Below are positions 1 through 8,798 of a stretch of DNA of 64,000 nucleotides, in pieces. Position 1 is the first letter of the stretch, and each line of letters opens with the position of its first letter. The notes beneath the pieces are model-generated. The model was not told the DNA's origin, ran no database searches, and was given only the letters and a program-made list of their open reading frames with translations. Made by a program: the position numbers and the translations under genes. The stretch comes from Sphingopyxis sp. YR583 (GTDB taxonomy: Bacteria > Pseudomonadota > Alphaproteobacteria > Sphingomonadales > Sphingomonadaceae), in assembly GCF_900108295.1 (NCBI RefSeq), contig NZ_FNWK01000005.1, forward strand, positions 207,080-271,079, written 5' to 3'.

Positions 1-23
1 GAACGATCGAGATATTCAGTCAT
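1..23 (-). CDS. possible 5' end of a gene leaving the window
   Basis: On the minus strand an ATG at 23 opens a frame reading M-T-E-Y-L-D-R before the window edge. AGAGGG lies about 7 nt upstream of it and could be a ribosome binding site. Only seven codons are visible, so no function can be given and the call rests on the start context alone. Confidence 0.3.
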
Positions 24-138
24 GTAAGCACCCTCTGGTCGGCGCGGCTGCGCCAGTGAATCCGGGGAGGAAAGGGCCGCCGGGCTATGCCGCGATTGGT
101 TTCAATTGGCAATGGAGCTTTCCAAACCCGTTCGTATA

Positions 139-165
139 TATTATGCTGCAACGCACAACATAATA
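139..165. promoter_or_regulatory. inverted repeat upstream of the WYL-like gene
   Basis: TATTATG at 139-145 is mirrored by CATAATA at 159-165 across a 13-nt GC-rich centre. It lies in an AT-rich patch 30 nt before the start at 195. It could be an operator or part of a promoter; no regulator can be named from the sequence. Confidence 0.35.
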
Positions 166-194
166 AACTCTCCCCAAGAACGATCCTGGAAATC

Positions 195-494
195 ATGGAC
201 GACACACGACTGAAACTGATGGAAGCCATCGCCCGCAAACGGCTGGTGACGGCGCAATATAATGGCCAGGTGCTGACGCTGGCTCCCCACCTGCTGTTCG
301 AACGCCGCGGCGACCTGTTCGTCAGCGCGCTCAACCTCAACAAGAGCTGGCGGTCGGACGAAGATCCACGCCTCGGCCATTTCAAGCTCGGCGGCCTCGC
401 ATCGATCGAACTTAGCGAAGACGAGTTCGATCCCCTTCCCGGCTTTGAACCCGCGCCGCCGCGCGAAGAAGACACCCCCCTCCTCGCGGTCTGA
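195..494 (+). CDS. small WYL-like domain protein
   Basis: The product is 99 residues. Residues about 6-40 (MEAIARKRLV, then YNGQVLTLAPHLLF) resemble the ligand-sensing WYL-type fold usually fused to HTH regulators, but no DNA-binding domain is present. The tail is acidic and proline-rich. The ATG at 195 is preferred to the in-frame ATG at 87 because the 36 residues before it look non-coding and TGGAA lies just upstream of 195. It converges on the diguanylate cyclase; the two stop codons lie inside neighbouring copies of a short tandem duplication. Domain assignment is by pattern only; a stand-alone sensor or adaptor role is a guess. Confidence 0.7.
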   Translation: MDDTRLKLMEAIARKRLVTAQYNGQVLTLAPHLLFERRGDLFVSALNLNKSWRSDEDPRLGHFKLGGLASIELSEDEFDPLPGFEPAPPREEDTPLLAV

Positions 495-517
495 AATCAG
501 GGCGGTCTGAAATCAGG
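486..517. repeat. 16-bp tandem duplication at convergent gene ends
   Basis: GCGGTCTGAAATCAGG at 486-501 is repeated exactly at 502-517. The first copy carries the TGA of the WYL-like gene. The second carries the TGA of the minus-strand diguanylate cyclase. This looks like a replication-slippage duplication of a shared gene junction. Confidence 0.85.
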
Positions 518-1703
518 CAACCCCGAGTGCTGGCGCCGGCGCCAGTTCGGCGATTGCGACGCGCACCTGATTCCGCCCGCTGGTCTTGGCACGGTAAAGC
601 GCGGTGTCGGCGCGATGCAGCAGGTCGGGCAGATTTTCGTGCCGCATCGCCTGGGCCACGCCAAAAGAGGCGGTGAAGCGGCGATCGACGCCGAGTACCG
701 GCAATTGCGCCGCCGCGAAGTCCGTGCGAACCGCCTCGGCATATAGGCGCCCGTCGGACAGCAGCGCCGCCGGCAACAGGACCGCAAATTCTTCGCCGCC
801 GACGCGGCCGACGATGGCGTCGGACGGCGCGGCTTTGGACAGCATTGCCGCAAAATGCGCGATAACCCCGTCGCCCGCTGCGTGACCGAAGCTGTCGTTG
901 ATCTGCTTGAAATGGTCGAGGTCCGCCGCGATCATCACCATATCTTCGTCGCCGCGCTGAAGCGCCTCCTCGGCATGGCGTTCGAACCCGCGACGGTTCA
1001 GGACGCCCGATAGCGGATCGGTCTCCGATCGGGCGATCATCTCGGCCGTCGTGTCGCGCATCGTCACCAGCAGCATCACAAGGCCGGTCGCCATCAGCAC
1101 GACAACGCTGCCGCTTTGCGAGATTGCCGCATAAGTCGTCGACATATAATCCTGCGGCGAGCGCCCCGTCCCCACCATCATCGCGAACAGCGGCTTCAGA
1201 AGATAGATCAGCGCCGAGACCGCCTGAAGCACGACCAGCAGCAGGTCGAGCGGCTGCCTACGTCCCGAGCGCCAGATCATGACGCCGAACAGCGCCTGCA
1301 TGGCGAAATAGGGCAATTGATAGAGCGTCAGACGCAATATCGAGCCATAGGCCATGCTGAAGATGACGGGCACCAAAAGAACAGTTGCGATCCAGATCGC
1401 CGTCATCGCGGTCCAAGGCGGCTCGACGCGATAATGGCGCGCGACCCCGATGAGCGCGAAACTGAGTGCCGAGAGAAAGACGAGGAAGATGCCGACGCTC
1501 GCAGGCACAGGGTCCGTCTGTTGCCGAAGCAGGAATTCCAGGCTGACGTTGACGATCCCCATGCCGCATCCGAGCGCAAGCCACCCGGCGCCGCGCGCCA
1601 GCCGGTTGGTTACGGCGACCACGGCAAAGGCCACGGCAAAAATGCCGGCCACAGAGATATTGATGCCAAGAACAAAGGCAGCAGTCATCGACCCACTCAT
1701 CAT
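513..1703 (-). CDS. membrane-anchored diguanylate cyclase (GGDEF)
   Basis: The product is 396 residues and would make cyclic di-GMP from two GTP. The first 200 or so residues hold several hydrophobic segments forming a membrane sensor module. A GGDEF domain follows from about residue 225, with SETDPLSGVLNRRGF at its entry and the active-site loop GGEEF at about 301-305. GGEEF is a competent variant of the GGDEF loop. No EAL domain is attached, so the protein should only synthesise the messenger. No known ligand-binding domain is recognised in the sensor part. A second c-di-GMP gene lies at 45520. Confidence 0.92.
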   Translation of the reverse strand: MMSGSMTAAFVLGINISVAGIFAVAFAVVAVTNRLARGAGWLALGCGMGIVNVSLEFLLRQQTDPVPASVGIFLVFLSALSFALIGVARHYRVEPPWTAMTAIWIATVLLVPVIFSMAYGSILRLTLYQLPYFAMQALFGVMIWRSGRRQPLDLLLVVLQAVSALIYLLKPLFAMMVGTGRSPQDYMSTTYAAISQSGSVVVLMATGLVMLLVTMRDTTAEMIARSETDPLSGVLNRRGFERHAEEALQRGDEDMVMIAADLDHFKQINDSFGHAAGDGVIAHFAAMLSKAAPSDAIVGRVGGEEFAVLLPAALLSDGRLYAEAVRTDFAAAQLPVLGVDRRFTASFGVAQAMRHENLPDLLHRADTALYRAKTSGRNQVRVAIAELAPAPALGVA

Positions 1704-1879
1704 CAGTCCGGGCAGCGTAGCGACGCTGTTCCGAACTTTCGGTTAATGCATTGCGATTCGGTGCAAATCACCCGCTCCTTACCCAAAGACGCGGCGCACG
1801 GCAGTGACTTGCTGCACAGCGAAGACAAAATAGCCGGCCGGGGGTGCAAAAGCCGCTCGCCGCTCGCTATAGCCCAAGC

Positions 1880-3091
1880 ATGGCCAATCTTACCGCAACC
1901 GAAAATGCCGCACTCGAACGCGCTGCCGACGCGCCGATGCTGGCGCAGGTCGAGACATGGGCAGCGATCAACAGCGGCACCGGCAATCTGGCGGGATTGA
2001 AGACCGTCGCGGGCAAATTGGCCGATGCTTTTGCGGTGCTACCGGGCGATGTCCGGCTCGTCGCCGCCGATCCGGTCGAAAGCGTCGACAGCGCGGGCAC
2101 CGTCAACATAATCCAGCGCGGCGACCATCTGCATGTGCGCGTGCGGCCCGAGGCGCCGGTCCAGTTGCTGCTGACCGGACATATGGACACGGTGTTCGCC
2201 GCCGATCATCCGTTCCAGACGCTGAGATGGCTGGAGGACGGCGTCCTCAACGGCCCCGGCACCGCCGATATGAAGGCGGGTATTTCGGTGATCCTAGCGG
2301 CGCTCACCGCGCTCGAAACCTCGCCGCTCGCCAGCCGCGTCGGTTATGACGTGATGATCAACAGCGACGAGGAAACGGGAAGCCAGGCATCGGCGCGGCT
2401 GATCGCCGAGCTGGCGAAGGGCAAGACCGCCGCGCTGACCTATGAACCCGCGCTGCCCGATGGCACGCTCGCCGGGGCGCGGCCGGGCAGCGGCAATTTC
2501 TCGGTCGTTGTTCATGGCCGCGCCGCACATGCCGGGCGCAATCCGCAGGACGGGCGCAACGCGCTGCTCGCCGCCGCCGATCTTGCGCTGCGCCTCGGCG
2601 CGCTCAAATCCGATACGCTGAAGGTCAACCCCGCGAAGATCGACGGCGGCGGACCGAATAATATCGTCCCCGATCAGGCGATCCTGCGCGTCAACATGCG
2701 CCCCATGACCCCCGATGCGATGGCGGCGGCCGAAGCGGCATTGCGCGATACGATCGCCGCGATCTCACGCGAGCATGATGTGCATTGCCACGTCCATGGC
2801 GGCTTCAACCGTCCGCCCAAGCCGGTCGATGCCGCCGCGACGCGCCTGTTCGAGCTGGTGCGCGACTGCGGCGCGGCGCTCGGCCTGCCGCCGATCAGCT
2901 GGAGCGCGACCGGCGGCGTGTGCGACGGCAACAATATCGCGGCGTGCGGCGTTCCCGTGGTCGACACCATGGGCCCGCGCGGCGGCGCAATCCATTCGTC
3001 GGACGAATTTCTGATCGTCGACAGCCTCGCCGAACGGGCCAAGCTGTCGGCCCTAACCATGACAAGAATAGCGGAACGGGGGACTGTGTGA
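1880..3091 (+). CDS. M20-family metallopeptidase/deacylase
   Basis: The product is 403 residues of the M20 family (ArgE/DapE/carboxypeptidase G2), zinc enzymes that cleave amide bonds of N-acyl amino acids. Visible motifs are GHMDTVF with the first metal His and its Asp, GTADMKAG, SDEETGS with the catalytic Glu pair, the dimerisation-domain stretch HGRAAHAGRNP, and a C-terminal metal His in GGAIHSSDEF. The ATG at 1880 is chosen over an upstream one at 1844 because family similarity starts near MANLTATEN. It overlaps astA by 4 nt (GTGA), so the two are translationally coupled. That suggests it acts on an intermediate of arginine succinylation, perhaps in place of the unrelated AstE desuccinylase; this is inference. 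Confidence 0.85.
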   Translation: MANLTATENAALERAADAPMLAQVETWAAINSGTGNLAGLKTVAGKLADAFAVLPGDVRLVAADPVESVDSAGTVNIIQRGDHLHVRVRPEAPVQLLLTGHMDTVFAADHPFQTLRWLEDGVLNGPGTADMKAGISVILAALTALETSPLASRVGYDVMINSDEETGSQASARLIAELAKGKTAALTYEPALPDGTLAGARPGSGNFSVVVHGRAAHAGRNPQDGRNALLAAADLALRLGALKSDTLKVNPAKIDGGGPNNIVPDQAILRVNMRPMTPDAMAAAEAALRDTIAAISREHDVHCHVHGGFNRPPKPVDAAATRLFELVRDCGAALGLPPISWSATGGVCDGNNIAACGVPVVDTMGPRGGAIHSSDEFLIVDSLAERAKLSALTMTRIAERGTV

Positions 3092-4089
3092 ATTATGTGA
3101 TCCGGGCGGCCAAGCCGGGCGACCTGCAAAGCATTTACGAGATGGCGAAGCTGACCGGTGGCGGCTTTACCAATCTGCCCCCCGACAAGAAGGCGCTGTC
3201 GGCGAAGCTCGAACGCACCGAGGCGTCGTTCGCGAGCGACAAGGATTATCCGTCGGACGAGCTGTACCTGCTGGTACTCGAAGATATGGATAGCGGCGAA
3301 GTGCGCGGCACCTGCCAGATTTTCGGTCAGGTCGGCCAGCGCTGGCCCTTTTATTCCTATCGCATCGGCACCGACAGCAAGCATAGCGAGCAGCTCGACC
3401 GCACGTTCCACGCACAGGTGCTGATGCTGAGCAACGACCTCAACGGCGCGTCCGAAGTCGGGGGCCTGTTCCTGCACCCCGCGGCGCGCGCCGGCGGGCT
3501 GGGGCTGTTGCTCGCGCGATCGCGCTACCTGTTCATCGCGCGGCACCGCGCACGCTTCGGCGACCGCATCCTCGCCGAACTGCGCGGGGTGATCGACGAG
3601 GCGGGCGGGTCGCCTTTCTGGGACGGCGTCGCGGGCAAATTCTTTGGCATGAATTTCCAGGAAGCCGACCAGTTCAACGCGGTCCACGGCAACCAGTTCA
3701 TCGCCGACCTGATGCCCAAGCACCCCGTCTATATCGCGATGCTGGGCGATCATGCGCGCAGCGTCATCGGTGTGCCCCACCCGACCGGCCGCGCCGCGAT
3801 GCGCATGCTGGAGAATGAGGGCTTCGCATTCGAAAATTATGTCGACATCTTCGACGGCGGCCCGACGATGACCGCACGCACCGATCAGGTCGCGAGCGTT
3901 CGCAACGCCAAGCATATCGAAATTTCGGCGATCGCCGAGACGGGCGACGATGCGCTGGTCGCGACGGGGCAGCTTGCCGATTTCCGCTGCTGTTTCGGCA
4001 AGGTCGGCGCGGGTTCGACGATCGACAGCGAGGCCGCGAAATTGCTGGGCGTCGGCAAGGGCGCCGAGGTCAGCTGGATCGGCCGCTGA
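3088..4089 (+). CDS. astA: arginine N-succinyltransferase
   Basis: The product is 333 residues, close to the usual 335-345. It transfers succinyl from succinyl-CoA to arginine, the first step of the AST pathway of arginine degradation. Family hallmarks are TGGGFTNLPPD near residue 24, LRGVIDEAGGSPFWDGV in the middle, DLMPKHPVYI, and ENYVDIFDGGPTM near the C-terminus. The GTG at 3088 overlaps the TGA of the M20 gene, giving N-terminus MNYVIRAAKPGDL, which matches the family start. astB begins 1 nt after the stop. astC, astD and astE are not in the window. Confidence 0.95.
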   Translation: MNYVIRAAKPGDLQSIYEMAKLTGGGFTNLPPDKKALSAKLERTEASFASDKDYPSDELYLLVLEDMDSGEVRGTCQIFGQVGQRWPFYSYRIGTDSKHSEQLDRTFHAQVLMLSNDLNGASEVGGLFLHPAARAGGLGLLLARSRYLFIARHRARFGDRILAELRGVIDEAGGSPFWDGVAGKFFGMNFQEADQFNAVHGNQFIADLMPKHPVYIAMLGDHARSVIGVPHPTGRAAMRMLENEGFAFENYVDIFDGGPTMTARTDQVASVRNAKHIEISAIAETGDDALVATGQLADFRCCFGKVGAGSTIDSEAAKLLGVGKGAEVSWIGR

Positions 4090-4090
4090 C

Positions 4091-5341
4091 ATGCTCACCG
4101 AAATCAATTTCGACGGGATCATCGGCCCGAGCCACAATTATGCGGGGCTGAGCCGCGGCAATATCGCGTCGGCGAACAATGCGGGCGATGTCTCGCAGCC
4201 GCGCGCCGCGGCGTTGCAGGGCATCGAGAAGATGCGCCACAATCTGGCGCTTGGCTTGCCCCAGGGCTTCTTCATGCCGCTCGATCGCCCCGATGCGCCA
4301 TGGCTGAAAACGCTCGGTACGACGCCCGAGGATGCCGAGGGACATTTACGCGCGCAGGCCTGGTCGGCATCGTCGATGTGGGCCGCCAACGCCGCGACGG
4401 TTTCCCCAGCCCCCGACAGCGCCGACGGCAAATGCCATCTGACGGTCGCGAACCTCGTCACCATGCCGCACCGCAGCCACGAATGGCCGGGCACGCTCGC
4501 GCAGCTTCGCCTTGCCTTCGCGCACCCTGCCTTTGCGGTTCACGCCCCCGTCCCGGCGCCGTTCGGCGACGAGGGCGCGGCGAACCATATGCGGCTGTGC
4601 AGCGGGCATGATGGGCAAGGCGTCGAAATCTTCGTCTATGGGTTAAGTGGCGGACGTTTTCCGGCGCGCCAGCATCTCGACGCGTCGAAGGCGATCGCCC
4701 GCAACCACGGGCTCGATCCTGCGCGCACGCTCTTCATCCGGCAGTCGGACACCGCGATCCAGGGCGGCGCGTTCCACAATGATGTCGTCGCGGTCGCGAA
4801 CGAGCATGTGCTGTTCACCCACGAAACCGCGTTCGAGGATCGCGACGCGGCGCACGCCGAAATCCGGGCCGCCTTCCCTGCCGTCGAGATCGTCGAGGTT
4901 CCCGCCAGCGCGGTGAGCCTGCCCGACGCGATCAAATCCTATCTGTTCAACGCGCAGCTCGTCAGCCTGCCCGATGGCGGCGGCATGGGACTGGTGCTGC
5001 CGACCGAGGCGCAGGATACGTCGACGGTGTGGAACTGGCTGGAGGCGCATGTAGCGGGCAACGGCCCGATCCGCCGGCTGTTGCCGGTCAACGTGCGCCA
5101 GTCGATGGCGAACGGCGGCGGGCCGGCGTGCCTGCGGCTGCGCGTCGTGGCCGATCCGGCAACCGTCGATCCGCGCTTCATGGCCGACGAAGCGAAGCTC
5201 GACCGGATTGCGGAGGTGGTGGCGAAGCACTGGCCGGAGGGGATCGCACCCGGCGACCTTGCCTCGACCGCGCTGGCGAACGAGGTGCGCGCGGCGCGCG
5301 CGGCGCTACTGCAGGCGCTCGACCTCGGCGAGTTGGGCTGA
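4091..5341 (+). CDS. astB: N-succinylarginine dihydrolase
   Basis: The product is 416 residues, slightly shorter than the common 440. It hydrolyses N2-succinylarginine to N2-succinylornithine, ammonia and CO2, the second AST step. It belongs to the guanidino-group-modifying (pentein) fold. Visible landmarks are NFDGIIGPSHNYAGLS at the N-terminus, AFHNDVVAV carrying the catalytic His, LPDGGGMGLVLP, and NGGGPACLRLRV with the nucleophilic Cys. The ATG at 4091 follows the astA stop by 1 nt, so the genes form one operon with the M20 hydrolase. Confidence 0.95.
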   Translation: MLTEINFDGIIGPSHNYAGLSRGNIASANNAGDVSQPRAAALQGIEKMRHNLALGLPQGFFMPLDRPDAPWLKTLGTTPEDAEGHLRAQAWSASSMWAANAATVSPAPDSADGKCHLTVANLVTMPHRSHEWPGTLAQLRLAFAHPAFAVHAPVPAPFGDEGAANHMRLCSGHDGQGVEIFVYGLSGGRFPARQHLDASKAIARNHGLDPARTLFIRQSDTAIQGGAFHNDVVAVANEHVLFTHETAFEDRDAAHAEIRAAFPAVEIVEVPASAVSLPDAIKSYLFNAQLVSLPDGGGMGLVLPTEAQDTSTVWNWLEAHVAGNGPIRRLLPVNVRQSMANGGGPACLRLRVVADPATVDPRFMADEAKLDRIAEVVAKHWPEGIAPGDLASTALANEVRAARAALLQALDLGELG

Positions 5342-5347
5342 AGCCGC

Positions 5348-6013
5348 TTGCAGGTTCGCGAACTGATCGACACGGCGCGGATTCCGGGAGGCGACGAGCT
5401 GCGCCTGTACCGGCGCGGCAGCGATTTCATCATCGTGATCGGCGGCAACGAGCTGATGAACAGCCGGATGAGCGGATCGGAGGAGGCGCTCGCGGTGATG
5501 AGCTGCGATCGCCTGCGAAATCCGGACGAGGCGCATCTGCTGATCGGCGGCTATGGCATGGGCTTCACCCTGCGCGCGGCGCTGCTGGCACTCGGCCCGA
5601 AGGCACGGGTCACGGTGGCCGAGCTGGTTCCCGCGATCATCGACTGGGCACGCAGACCGATGGCGGAGCTGGCCGCCGGATGCCTCGACGATCCGCGTGT
5701 CGAACTGGTCATCGACGATGTGGCAGCGGCGATCCGCGCCGGACGTGGCCGCTACGACGCGATCCTGCTGGACGTCGACAACGGCCCCGACGGACTGGTC
5801 CGTCAGGCGAACGATGGCATCTATTCGGCCGCAGGGCTCGCCTCGGCCAAGGCGGCGCTGCGCCCTGGCGGCGTCCTCGCCATATGGTCTGCGGCGCCCG
5901 ATCCACGCTTCACGCGGCGGCTGATAACAGCGGGATTCCGCGTCGACGAGGTCACGGTACGCGCGCGAAGCAATGGCAAGGGCCCGCGGCACACGATCTG
6001 GTTTGCGAGATGA
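5348..6013 (+). CDS. spermidine synthase-like class I methyltransferase-fold protein
   Basis: The product is 221 residues with a Rossmann SAM/dcSAM-binding fold: LLIGGYGMGFTLRAAL at about 60-75 matches the glycine-rich motif I, VTVAELVPAIIDWAR gives the acidic residue after strand 2, and YDAILLDVDNGP is the motif at strand 4. This arrangement is typical of small spermidine-synthase homologues. The start is TTG at 5348, 6 nt after astB, so it probably belongs to the ast transcript, although no strong Shine-Dalgarno is seen. A polyamine role would fit arginine metabolism but is not shown; many such homologues have no assigned substrate. Confidence 0.8.
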   Translation: MQVRELIDTARIPGGDELRLYRRGSDFIIVIGGNELMNSRMSGSEEALAVMSCDRLRNPDEAHLLIGGYGMGFTLRAALLALGPKARVTVAELVPAIIDWARRPMAELAAGCLDDPRVELVIDDVAAAIRAGRGRYDAILLDVDNGPDGLVRQANDGIYSAAGLASAKAALRPGGVLAIWSAAPDPRFTRRLITAGFRVDEVTVRARSNGKGPRHTIWFAR

Positions 6014-6061
6014 TGGAGGCGGGAAGCAGACGGCCGCTTCCCACCCAATATAAGCCGCGCC

Positions 6062-6808
6062 TTAATCCGCCGTTTTCGGCAACGGCCCGTTGATCGACGT
6101 CGCGCGGCGTAAATTCTCCATGCCCGGAAGCGGATCGGCCGGCGGCAGTTCGAATGGCTTCGGCATCGGCGGCGGTTCGCTGAGCCGGTCGGCGAACAGC
6201 AGCCTGCCCGGCCCGAGCTTGTACAGGATCATCGGCAGCAGCTCTTCGCCGAAGACGAAACAGCCTTCGCTGCGCCCGAGCTTGCCCTGCGTCGCGATCA
6301 GCGCCGGATCGGCATACCAGGCGCCATGCACGACGATCGCGCGCTGGTCGGCGGTATAATTATCGGGCTCCAGCCCCGCGAGCCGCATCGACGACCCGTT
6401 GGCGCCCCAATAATAATCGCTGGTGCGATAGGCGCCGCGCGAGGTCGCAAGGCTGCCCATACGGTTGGAGAAATTCTTGAGCCAGCCGTCGTGCTGCGGA
6501 TCCGACCCGCGCCCGTGCGTGACGGGGAACATCTCGACCTTGCCCGCGACCATATCGACCAGCGCAAAGCGCGGCCGCGACGACGGCAGGCCGAAATCGA
6601 CGACCCCGACGCGATCCGATTGCGGGATATTCCGCCCCTGCATCGCAAGCTGTTTTTTCGCGATGGCGATATAATCGACCGGCGGCGGCAAAGGCGCCAC
6701 CGGCTGCTGAATCCAGTTCGGGAGTTGCGCGCGCGCCGAGGTGGCGGCCAAGGCCCCCGCTCCAGCGATCCCGGCCAGCAACGCCCTTCGATCGATCAAT
6801 TCATTCAC
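6062..6808 (-). CDS. murein L,D-transpeptidase catalytic-domain-like protein
   Basis: The product is 248 residues. It has a twin-arginine-like or Sec signal (DRRALLAGIAGAGALAATS, cleavage after ARA) and is probably periplasmic. A catalytic pattern of His (VVHGAWYA) followed about 20 residues later by GRSEGCF matches the HG...SxGC signature of the YkuD-like L,D-transpeptidases that crosslink or trim peptidoglycan. The C-terminal 45 residues are proline-rich. The start is a GTG at 6808; no clear Shine-Dalgarno supports it. It is convergent with the spermidine-synthase-like gene. Confidence 0.82.
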   Translation of the reverse strand: MNELIDRRALLAGIAGAGALAATSARAQLPNWIQQPVAPLPPPVDYIAIAKKQLAMQGRNIPQSDRVGVVDFGLPSSRPRFALVDMVAGKVEMFPVTHGRGSDPQHDGWLKNFSNRMGSLATSRGAYRTSDYYWGANGSSMRLAGLEPDNYTADQRAIVVHGAWYADPALIATQGKLGRSEGCFVFGEELLPMILYKLGPGRLLFADRLSEPPPMPKPFELPPADPLPGMENLRRATSINGPLPKTAD

Positions 6809-6976
6809 TTGAACAACAACCCCGCATCGGCCGCCTATTGGCGGTCCCTACGATCCTGCATGTCGTATTCGGGCCGCGAAAGGCAAGCTGGTAGTTCCCC
6901 TTCATGCGGGAAGATGTGCCATATATGCCATGAATAGCGGGTTTACGCTGCTGTAAGCTCCCGTTAGGGCGGAGCC

Positions 6977-7321
6977 ATGAACGCGACCATCTGGCATAAT
7001 CCCGCTTGCGGCACCTCGCGCAAGACGCTGGCGATCCTTCAGGAAACCCCGGGCGTCGAACTGACCGTCATCGAATATCTCAAAAACCCGTACAGCGCCG
7101 ACAAGCTGCGCCAGCTGTTCAAGGACGCGGGTATCACCGCGCGCGACGCGCTCCGCCTGCGCGGTACCGATGCCGAAGAGCGCGGCCTCAAAGAGGCGAG
7201 CGACGATGAAATCATCGCCGCGATGGCGGCGAACCCCGCCTATGTCGAACGTCCGATCGTCGAGACCGATAAGGGCATAAGGCTGTGCCGCCCGCAGGAC
7301 CGGGTACACGAAATTCTCTGA
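6977..7321 (+). CDS. arsC: arsenate reductase, glutaredoxin-dependent
   Basis: The product is 114 residues of the ArsC/Spx thioredoxin-fold family. It would reduce arsenate to arsenite with glutathione and glutaredoxin. The N-terminus IWHNPACGTSRKTLAIL carries the catalytic CxxS-type site (Cys11, GTS), and RPIVETDKGIRLCRP is the conserved cis-Pro and C-terminal segment. No arsR, arsB or acr3 lies nearby, so a housekeeping ArsC-like reductase is also possible. It ends 2 nt before the convergent Lrp regulator. Confidence 0.9.
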   Translation: MNATIWHNPACGTSRKTLAILQETPGVELTVIEYLKNPYSADKLRQLFKDAGITARDALRLRGTDAEERGLKEASDDEIIAAMAANPAYVERPIVETDKGIRLCRPQDRVHEIL

Positions 7322-7323
7322 CC

Positions 7324-7818
7324 TCAGCCCGGAGGTATAGCGAGCGTGCTGCCCGCCTTGACGCGGTCGAGCGCGACCAATGTGCGGAAGTTGCCGACGA
7401 GGTCGCTTTCGGAAAATATCCGGCGCGTCAGCGCTTCATATTCGCGCATGTCGCGGCAGATGATGACGAGAACGAAGCTCACGCCGCCGGTGGCATAATA
7501 GACCTGCTGCACCGCGGGCTCCCCGGCGAATAGCGCCTTGGCCTTGTCGACCGTCGCGGCGCGCTCGTCGCACAGATGCACTTCGACGATGGCGGTGATC
7601 GCGAGCGACAGCGCTTCGGGCGAAATCACCGCAACATTGCGCTCGATCACCCCGGCGGCCTCCATCGCCGCGATCCGGCGCTGAACCGCCGCGGCCGACA
7701 GATTGACGGCCTCGGCAATCCGGCGCTGCGGTGTCTTGTTGTCGTGCTGGACGATGCGAAGAATCGCGCGATCGAAATCATCGAGTCCCCGGCCCGCGCG
7801 AGTGGATGATCCGGACAC
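7324..7818 (-). CDS. Lrp/AsnC-family transcriptional regulator
   Basis: The product is about 164 residues: an N-terminal HTH (LDDFDRAILRIVQHD, then AVNLSAAAVQRRIAAM) and a C-terminal RAM ligand-sensing domain containing YYATGGVSFVLVI. Lrp-type proteins bind amino acids and control amino-acid metabolism and export. The GTG at 7818 is chosen because GGAGGA sits 6 nt before it; ATGs at 7824 and 7845 in the same frame are alternatives. It is divergent from an EamA exporter 80 nt away, the usual layout for a regulator and its target. Confidence 0.88.
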   Translation of the reverse strand: MSGSSTRAGRGLDDFDRAILRIVQHDNKTPQRRIAEAVNLSAAAVQRRIAAMEAAGVIERNVAVISPEALSLAITAIVEVHLCDERAATVDKAKALFAGEPAVQQVYYATGGVSFVLVIICRDMREYEALTRRIFSESDLVGNFRTLVALDRVKAGSTLAIPPG

Positions 7819-7901
7819 TGCCATTCCTCCGAGCCATTGTTGCATCTTTGCGCCCCAGATTGCGCGCTCAACCCGGATAAACGAGATTATTCCCCGTCGT
7901 C

Positions 7902-8786
7902 ATGATGGATATGCGATCACCCTCGACCCAGCAAGCCGCCGCGATCGGCGTTTCGGCGGCGCTCCTGTCCCAGATCTCGATGAATGTCGGGGCCGGTTTC
8001 GCCAAGCAATTGTTCCCGCTGATCGGCGCCTATGGCGTGACGTCGCTTCGCATCACCCTCGCCGCGACGATGCTCCTCCTCCTGTATCGCCCCTGGCGCC
8101 GGCCCATCGCGCGCGCCGCCATTCCCGCGCTGATCGTCTATGGTTCGATGCTGGGGCTGATGAACCTGTCCTATTATCAGGCGCTGGCGCGGATCCCGAT
8201 CGGGATCGCCACGGGAATCGAAGTGATGGGGCCGCTCGCGGTCGTGCTTCTCGCCTCGCGCCGTCCGCAGGATTTCCTGTGGCTTGCGCTCGCCGTTCTG
8301 GGGCTGATCCTGCTCCTGCCGCTTCAGCACAATGACGGGCTGGACCCCGTCGGGATCGCGTTCGCCTTTGGCGCTGCGGCCTGCTGGGCCTTCTATATCG
8401 TCTTTGGAAAGCGCGTATCGGGCACATTCGGCAGCAACGCCGCGCCGTGGGGCATGCTCGTCGCGGCCACGCTGAGCCTTCCGATCGGGCTCGCAACGAC
8501 AGGTGCGGCGTTATTCTCGCCAACCTTCCTGCTGATCGGCGCGGGTATCGCCCTGTTGTCGAGCGCCATACCCTATTCGCTGGAGATGGAATCGATGCGC
8601 CGGCTGCCCGCGCATGTGTTCGGCATGCTGCTTGGCGCGTCCCCGGCGGTTGCCGCGCTCGTCGGCTATGTCATCCTCGACGAGCTGCTGACGCCGGTCC
8701 AGTGGCTCGCCATCAGCTGTATCATCGTGTCGGCGGTCGGCAGCTCGCTTGCGGCATCGCGGCAACCCGCGGCCACCGATGCCTGA
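7902..8786 (+). CDS. EamA/RhtA-like amino-acid exporter
   Basis: The product is 294 residues with about ten hydrophobic segments in two EamA repeats, an inner-membrane drug/metabolite transporter. SLRITLAATMLLLLYRPW near residue 50 and the RhtA-like blocks ALARIPIGIATGIEVMGPL and PYSLEMESMRRLPAHVFG suggest threonine/homoserine-type export. The neighbouring divergent Lrp gene is probably its regulator. Start codons at 7902 and 7911 are both possible; neither has a strong ribosome binding site. Confidence 0.88.
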   Translation: MMDMRSPSTQQAAAIGVSAALLSQISMNVGAGFAKQLFPLIGAYGVTSLRITLAATMLLLLYRPWRRPIARAAIPALIVYGSMLGLMNLSYYQALARIPIGIATGIEVMGPLAVVLLASRRPQDFLWLALAVLGLILLLPLQHNDGLDPVGIAFAFGAAACWAFYIVFGKRVSGTFGSNAAPWGMLVAATLSLPIGLATTGAALFSPTFLLIGAGIALLSSAIPYSLEMESMRRLPAHVFGMLLGASPAVAALVGYVILDELLTPVQWLAISCIIVSAVGSSLAASRQPAATDA

Positions 8787-8798
8787 ACATAACGGCGA

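Noticed and set aside
139..165. PhaR-type operator
   Set aside because: TGCTGCAACGCA lies in the centre of the repeat and faintly recalls such sites, but no polyhydroxyalkanoate gene is nearby.
6977..7321. arsenic resistance operon
   Set aside because: Only an arsC-type gene is present; no arsR, arsB or acr3 neighbours.
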